Source: Sipunculus nudus (taxonomy: Eukaryota; Annelida; Sipuncula; Golfingiida; Sipunculidae). From it: a stretch of 64,000 nt of DNA. The stretch lies in contig CM049318.1 in the NCBI GenBank assembly GCA_026874595.1, positions 56,959,750-57,023,749 on the forward strand. The letters are read 5' to 3'. The translations under genes and the position numbers were made by a program. The notes beneath the pieces are model-generated. The model was not told the DNA's origin, made no database searches, and saw only the letters and a program-made list of their open reading frames with translations. Shown here piece by piece: positions 60,680-64,000 of this stretch (within the stretch, counting starts at the first letter, position 1; each line of letters starts with the position of its first letter).

Positions 60680-60767
60680 TGACGTCATTCACGTTTGGTC
60701 TATAAATACCCATGGATTTCCCATGACGTCATCACATCCGGTTTTCTAAAAGAAAACAGTGACGTCA
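60680..60767 (-). promoter_or_regulatory. Triple CRE promoter region
   Basis: Three perfect TGACGTCA palindromes at 60680-60687, 60724-60731 and 60760-60767, with a TATA-like TATAAATA/TATTTATA at 60701-60708 between the first two. The minus-strand gene beginning at 60580 lies 120 bases downstream. This is the densest cluster of CRE sites in the window and the only intergenic gap over 200 bases inside the minus-strand block. Confidence 0.6.
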
Positions 60768-60781
60768 TCACTCCATGAAAA

Positions 60782-60893
60782 TCAGTCATAGACACATTTA
60801 ATGACCTTACGGTCGTGGGCTTTGACACGGGTGAACACTTTTTTCTTCACGCAAGTCCCCTTTGGAGCAGCTTTTCTCCGCACGGGCGGAGGT
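60782..60893 (-). other. Short Lys/Arg-rich open stretch
   Basis: An open minus-strand stretch of about 38 codons ending in TGA at 60782-60784, with RPPPVRRKAAPKG and KKKVFTRVKAHDRK. Its composition fits the basic tail of a nucleic-acid-binding protein. No start codon is assigned. Confidence 0.35.
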
Positions 60894-61211
60894 CTAAGAT
60901 GATTCTTTTTCTCTCTTAGGTAGGTATTTTTTCCTTTTTTGTACAACAGATTTTCTCTTGCCCATTTTAACCTCTCCCATGGTATTGATTAGCTTGTGTA
61001 TAGGGTTGTTCAGATGAGAGAACCTCCCGATTTGTATGGTCCAGGCGTCCTCCAACGACTTAAACCCGCGGGCTGGGTCACCGTTGACTGGCACCAGGGC
61101 TACATTTCTGGGTGTAGCCGCCCCTATCATCCCCGCCACGGCTGCGGCAGCGTCCACAGACTCAGGGCTTGTTCCAAAAGGTTTATGAGGAGTGTTTTTA
61201 ATTCTCACCAT
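60894..61211 (-). CDS. Small Ala-rich/basic protein, unknown
   Basis: A 105-residue protein starting MVRIKNTPHKPFGTSPE. It has an Ala-rich helix (SVDAAAAVAGMIGAAT), a central segment with two tryptophan/phenylalanine-containing strands (EDAWTIQIGRFSHLNNP), and a Lys-rich tail. I do not recognise it. It lies directly after the pX-like gene (47 bases apart) in the same orientation, consistent with a small virion or core component. Confidence 0.5.
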   Translation of the reverse strand: MVRIKNTPHKPFGTSPESVDAAAAVAGMIGAATPRNVALVPVNGDPARGFKSLEDAWTIQIGRFSHLNNPIHKLINTMGEVKMGKRKSVVQKRKKYLPKREKESS

Positions 61212-61257
61212 AACTTGTATTTGACTGTTTTCACGGTTTTTTTAACTCACATTTTGC

Positions 61258-61449
61258 TCATCGTCTCCTTGTCGCAGCATCCAGAGCTTTCTTGACCCCG
61301 AAACCAGCTGCGCTGCCTACAGCCCCGAGGGCCGCCGCCTTGCCGATAGCCGGGAGGGCTGCTGCTAGGAGTGGGAGAAAAGGGAGCAGGCCACCTCTCC
61401 TCCTCCTCTTCCTTCTCCTCCGGATGTTTCTCCTTCTCCTTCTAGGCAT
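61258..61449 (-). CDS. pX/mu-like core peptide precursor
   Basis: A 63-residue product from the ATG at 61449. It consists of an arginine block (MPRRRRRNIRRRRKRRRR), then GGLLPFLPLLAAALPAIG, then a small-residue helix and RRR at the end. Adenovirus pX (mu precursor) has, from memory, the same design: an Arg-rich DNA-condensing half, a GG(I/L)LP-L-(I/L)P-L-(I/L)AAA hydrophobic core and a short tail. In that family the protease cuts after a GG site; a GG lies at the same place here. Role: DNA compaction and possibly membrane activity in the virion. A longer frame upstream to 61518 lacks this character, so the internal ATG is preferred. Confidence 0.75.
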   Translation of the reverse strand: MPRRRRRNIRRRRKRRRRGGLLPFLPLLAAALPAIGKAAALGAVGSAAGFGVKKALDAATRRR

Positions 61450-61514
61450 TCTGTATATTTCAATCGCTTGATAGTCCCCACGGGTTTGATGTTCCACACT
61501 TTTTGTGTACATTT

Positions 61515-62075
61515 TCACAGTTTGCTGAACATGATCTCTGCACTAACCAACCCCACTTCGTCATACGGGGATCTGGTGTTTGACCAGATGTGAGTGGTGC
61601 TCATGTAGTCTACGTAATGGCCCGCTGCCTTGTTGATCAAATCCTCCCCCAGAGATCGCAGTTTACCCCCAGCAGCACCCACCACTCTCAACAGTTTACA
61701 TATGACGGTGTGAGGGATCAAGAGGGCTGGTTCAGAACCGTCTGCAGGGAACAGCACCCCGATGTAAATCCCATCCACTTTGTAGAACGCCCCATAAGGC
61801 ATGGTGTGAATGATATTCACTGAGAACTTTGGGGCTTTCTTCAGGGCCTCATTCTTCCCAACCACCATCATCGCTTTTTCAAGGTACAAGGGTATGCTCT
61901 CCAGCGCCGCCTCCAACATGTCCATCGCTGGGTCCCTTAGCTCTTTACCACTACCGCACACGTCCATCTGGTTCGGGTATCTGTGACAGAATACGCTCTC
62001 AACCGCAGGCGGAGTATTTTTTATACACAGCTTCTTCTTTGGCACGGTACAGGTTCTCCTGTATTTCCTGGGCAT
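61515..62075 (-). CDS. Unknown structural-region protein
   Basis: An open frame of up to 186 codons from an ATG at 62075; the start is uncertain. Its C-terminal 150 residues look well conserved in character: MDMLEAALESIPLYLEKAM (helix), FSVNIIHTMPYGAFYKVDGI (strands) and HYVDYMSTTHIWSNTRSPYD. It contains few charged clusters and no membrane segment. No family recognised. It precedes the pX-like gene by 65 bases in the same orientation and follows the structural-protein genes, so a virion role is inferred from position only. Confidence 0.5.
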   Translation of the reverse strand: MPRKYRRTCTVPKKKLCIKNTPPAVESVFCHRYPNQMDVCGSGKELRDPAMDMLEAALESIPLYLEKAMMVVGKNEALKKAPKFSVNIIHTMPYGAFYKVDGIYIGVLFPADGSEPALLIPHTVICKLLRVVGAAGGKLRSLGEDLINKAAGHYVDYMSTTHIWSNTRSPYDEVGLVSAEIMFSKL

Positions 62076-62229
62076 ATAGCAGAGGGAGCCTGTGGTCAGC
62101 GCCCACAGGCTCCACCTCGAAAACATCAGCCCTTTGACTGCTGAATCTGACTGTTTTGATTCTCAAATGTTTCATGATATCCACGAGCATGGTTTCATTG
62201 CTCTGCCGTGACACGTCCGTTCGCTCCAT
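61999..62229 (-). CDS. Short protein downstream of the structural genes, unknown
   Basis: A 76-residue frame starting MERTDVSRQSNETMLV, four bases after the stop of the upstream gene (62234-62731). It contains a predicted helix-strand N-terminal part (VDIMKHLRIKTVRF) and a helical C-terminal part (YAQEIQENLYRAKEEAVY). Coding character seems real, given the tight spacing. No family recognised. Confidence 0.45.
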   Translation of the reverse strand: MERTDVSRQSNETMLVDIMKHLRIKTVRFSSQRADVFEVEPVGADHRLPLLYAQEIQENLYRAKEEAVYKKYSACG

Positions 62230-62233
62230 AGCG

Positions 62234-62731
62234 CTAGCTTATAAATGATACACCACCCTGTGGCTTGAGGTGAAAAGTGCAGATAACGCGGCCTTCACCC
62301 GACTTAAAGGCCACCCTTTGACCTTTCTCGTTACACAAGAAAACATGTATGTCAGACAGCCTGTTTCGGTTGACTGGGTAATAGTGCAGGTGGTCAAAGC
62401 CTTGGGTGAACATGTGCGTATTTTCATCTGTGACTGAAAGCTCCGACTCGTGCCTAGGATCAATCACTCTGACGATATCTGTGTGTTTATCTCCGTACAC
62501 ACTATTGTACACCCATCCAGGGAGCCTGACCTGCACCAAATCTAGCATGTCTCCTTCCACCCTAGGATGGGATATGGATACCAGTGCGATCTGGTACTCT
62601 GTCCCCCTAGTGGTAAGCTCCGTGTAAAAATGATTTCTGTACTCGCTCATCACATTGTTTGGGTAATATTCTTCCGAGGCGTCGGAGAGGGTGGAGATGT
62701 ACAGGCTACCGTTCTCATCAAGCACCCCCAT
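62234..62731 (-). CDS. Structural-type protein related to the next gene
   Basis: A 165-residue protein, beginning MGVLDENGSLYISTLSD. It has a YPNNVMSEYRNHFYTEL segment, then EYQIALVSISHPR, and ends with a strand-rich module (NRLSDIHVFLCNEKGQRV, then RVICTFHLKP). The layout of a 'YPNN...Y...L' strand followed by a 'x-W/Y-x-(V/I)-A-L-V-x-(I/M)' strand is one I associate with Polinton-like minor capsid or penton-like proteins; that is recollection of a pattern, not a match. Its last 45 residues resemble residues ~100-150 of the upstream protein (62740-64000). The 8-base gap between the two genes implies co-transcription. Confidence 0.55.
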   Translation of the reverse strand: MGVLDENGSLYISTLSDASEEYYPNNVMSEYRNHFYTELTTRGTEYQIALVSISHPRVEGDMLDLVQVRLPGWVYNSVYGDKHTDIVRVIDPRHESELSVTDENTHMFTQGFDHLHYYPVNRNRLSDIHVFLCNEKGQRVAFKSGEGRVICTFHLKPQGGVSFIS

Positions 62732-62739
62732 CGTTTCTG

Positions 62740-64000
62740 TTAAGTTTCGACTGGAAATGCAGTGTGGCTTCCGGTTTGCTGCTCAGCTGTCTGCAGGGGT
62801 CTGTCTAGCGAATCACGCACCTGGGCGTGTATTTTGGACACTTCTCGGATATATTTTAGTCTGACGTAGTCCAACGTGTTGAACTGAAAGAAAATAAAGT
62901 GTTGCATCAGTACCCCGTCACCATCCACAACATACTTAAGCACGGGGGCGTGGTTGCCCCCCAACACAGAGTTTTCCACTAAACCGTCTGCGTGGACCCA
63001 AAGCACTAGGAATCCTCTGTTCGGGTTTACAGGGGCGTTGTGGATAGGTCTGAAATTTACGCTCATCCCTATATCTTCTCTTTTGGCAAGTGACGGGTTG
63101 TGGCTTCCGGTCCCAATCGTTAGCCCGGCAGGGAAGCCCAGAACATTCGCCAGCGGTTCGTTGAGGGTCAGGGTGGTTTTGCTTTCGTTGTTAAACTGGA
63201 ACTGCACATGGTCTTCCGTGTCTGCAATTAACTGTAGGTCACCTAACCCCGTTTGAAGAAACTTTAATTGACTGATGAGAGATTTTGCCGTGTAATGCCC
63301 CTTTGACAATGAAAATTTCCTCTTCCATTTTTTTGCCGTATTATTCAAGGTCACCACCATTTCACCTTCGTGGACATTATAAAAGTACCGTGGGAGGCGC
63401 ATGTCAACCAGGGCGACCTCCCATTCGTCCCGTGGTTCCAGGGGTATGGGGTCGGGGAGGATGTGGGGTTCCCCCATATTGATCAAACGGCTAAAGCTGG
63501 ACAGGCGCAAGGATTTAGCTGGTCTGAAATGCAAGGTTATTAGGCTTTTTTGCCCAGCCCTGAAGGGGACGCGTTCCCCATCGGGACCTTTGATGGATAT
63601 AGACACTTCGTCCAACTTCCGCTTCCCGGGTTTGATGCGGTGGTACTGACTGTGTCGGATGCAAATGTTCGAGATCTGGCGTTCTTTCGGTGCAAATGGG
63701 CGCGTCACTGTACGCAACTGCAATCCTTCTTCCTCCAACGTTTCATGTAGATAGACGTGCATCTCGTCTCTCCCCTGCCCCGCCCCCAACGTTTCAGGCA
63801 TGAACACTGAGGTTCCGAAAACAACCGGTTGGCTGTCTATAGCTATGGTGCTGGTGTCTTTCTCCATTTTGTTCAGTGTTCTTTTCAACTTGATTTGAAA
63901 GGAGGTGGTGTATAACTTCCTACCCAATGGTTGAGGTCGGACAGATAAAGGGATCACTTGATAGTCAATGTAATTCCCGTAAAAAGCCACCCTTCCTCCT
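62740..64000 (-). CDS. Two-module structural protein, cut by the window edge
   Basis: The frame is open from the right edge to a TGA at 62740; over 415 residues are visible. An ATG at about 63866 (MEKDTSTIAIDSQP) is a possible start, but the frame continues upstream. The first module (to about residue 155) ends in RKLDEVSISIKGPDGERV, RAGQKSLITLHFRPAK. The second module begins near INMGEPHILPDPIPLE and contains DEWEVALVDMRLPRYFYNV, then strand-rich sequence. Both modules resemble the 165-residue protein of the next gene, so this is probably a fusion of two related domains. I take it to be a capsid-type (minor capsid or penton-like) protein, on weak recollection of the EWEVAL pattern. Confidence 0.55.
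   Translation of the reverse strand, partial: GGRVAFYGNYIDYQVIPLSVRPQPLGRKLYTTSFQIKLKRTLNKMEKDTSTIAIDSQPVVFGTSVFMPETLGAGQGRDEMHVYLHETLEEEGLQLRTVTRPFAPKERQISNICIRHSQYHRIKPGKRKLDEVSISIKGPDGERVPFRAGQKSLITLHFRPAKSLRLSSFSRLINMGEPHILPDPIPLEPRDEWEVALVDMRLPRYFYNVHEGEMVVTLNNTAKKWKRKFSLSKGHYTAKSLISQLKFLQTGLGDLQLIADTEDHVQFQFNNESKTTLTLNEPLANVLGFPAGLTIGTGSHNPSLAKREDIGMSVNFRPIHNAPVNPNRGFLVLWVHADGLVENSVLGGNHAPVLKYVVDGDGVLMQHFIFFQFNTLDYVRLKYIREVSKIHAQVRDSLDRPLQTAEQQTGSHTAFPVET

Larger units (their letters stand above)
54497..64000. mobile_element. Polinton/adintovirus-like element, one side
   Basis: A gene-dense, GC-richer block that continues past the right edge. Parts seen: three plus-strand genes (55166-57753) and about a dozen minus-strand genes (57860-64000), including an adenain-type protease, an F54H12.2-like capsid-type protein, a pX/mu-like core peptide, basic core proteins and a family of related structural proteins. 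The left end is uncertain: the G-run at 54495 is followed by AGTACCAGACTG, and Polinton termini often begin AG, but the other terminal repeat is outside the window. PolB, integrase and ATPase are not in view. Most frames are open; I count roughly two to four apparent breaks in this half. Family assignment rests on protease plus pX-like plus capsid-type homologies, so it is a fairly young fossil or a recently integrated virus-like copy. Confidence 0.75.

Overview
The window looks like a piece of an animal genome, most likely a marine or freshwater invertebrate; a mollusc is my best guess. The reasons are AT-rich unique DNA, consensus spliceosomal splice sites, a RAG1-N-terminus/RING transposon of the N-RAG-TP kind (which I recall as first described in the mollusc Aplysia), and a Polinton/adintovirus-like element with adenovirus-type genes. 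Species-level assignment is inference. There are no bacterial operons, rRNA, tRNA or CRISPR arrays.

Layout. (1) 1-41,006 and 46,473-49,589 are two parts of one tandem array of a 45-bp minisatellite, about 980 monomers in total, running off the left edge. Each monomer is an alternating inverted repeat: GGTAGCCAGG, a 13-base spacer holding the palindrome TGATCA, CCTTGTTACC, then a 12-base spacer. Monomers are arranged in higher-order repeats of 1,933, 2,248, 1,886, 1,481, 1,167, 1,122 and 1,619 bp, each a multiple of 45 minus 1-4 bases because 44-bp monomers recur. Both strands show many long frames made of a 15-residue repeat; I read these as by-products of a 45-bp period, not as genes. (2) 41,007-46,472 is a 5,466-bp DNA transposon inserted into one monomer, with CAGG target duplication and CACA ends. 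It carries a decayed minus-strand transposase with a RAG1-like N-terminal zinc region, a RING finger and a RAG1/Chapaev-type DDE core. (3) 49,590-50,654 is a possible second insertion at the array edge, with a CCAAT-CRE-TATA promoter, followed by worn monomers at about 50,655-50,750 and perhaps 51,121. (4) 50,750-54,490 is AT-rich host DNA without long frames, but with two small minus-strand exon candidates whose splice sites and phases agree. (5) From about 54.5 kb to the right edge lies one side of a Polinton/adintovirus-like element: three plus-strand genes, then about a dozen tightly packed minus-strand genes converging on them at 57.8 kb.

How the parts fit. In the virus-like element the minus-strand block is a structural/assembly module (adenain-type protease, F54H12.2-like capsid-type protein, pX/mu-like core peptide, basic core proteins, and a set of related structural proteins). 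The plus-strand genes each have their own CRE-like and TATA-like promoter and no recognisable homology. PolB, integrase and packaging ATPase are not seen and would have to lie past 64,000. The element is mostly open, with a small number of apparent breaks (roughly two to four), and so looks fairly young.

The least ordinary observations are the dyad architecture of the giant minisatellite with its higher-order repeats, the cleanly delimited RAG1-like transposon inside it, the resemblance of the monomer's minus strand to an exon-end plus splice donor just outside the array, and the recurring CRE promoter code and related structural domains in the virus-like element.
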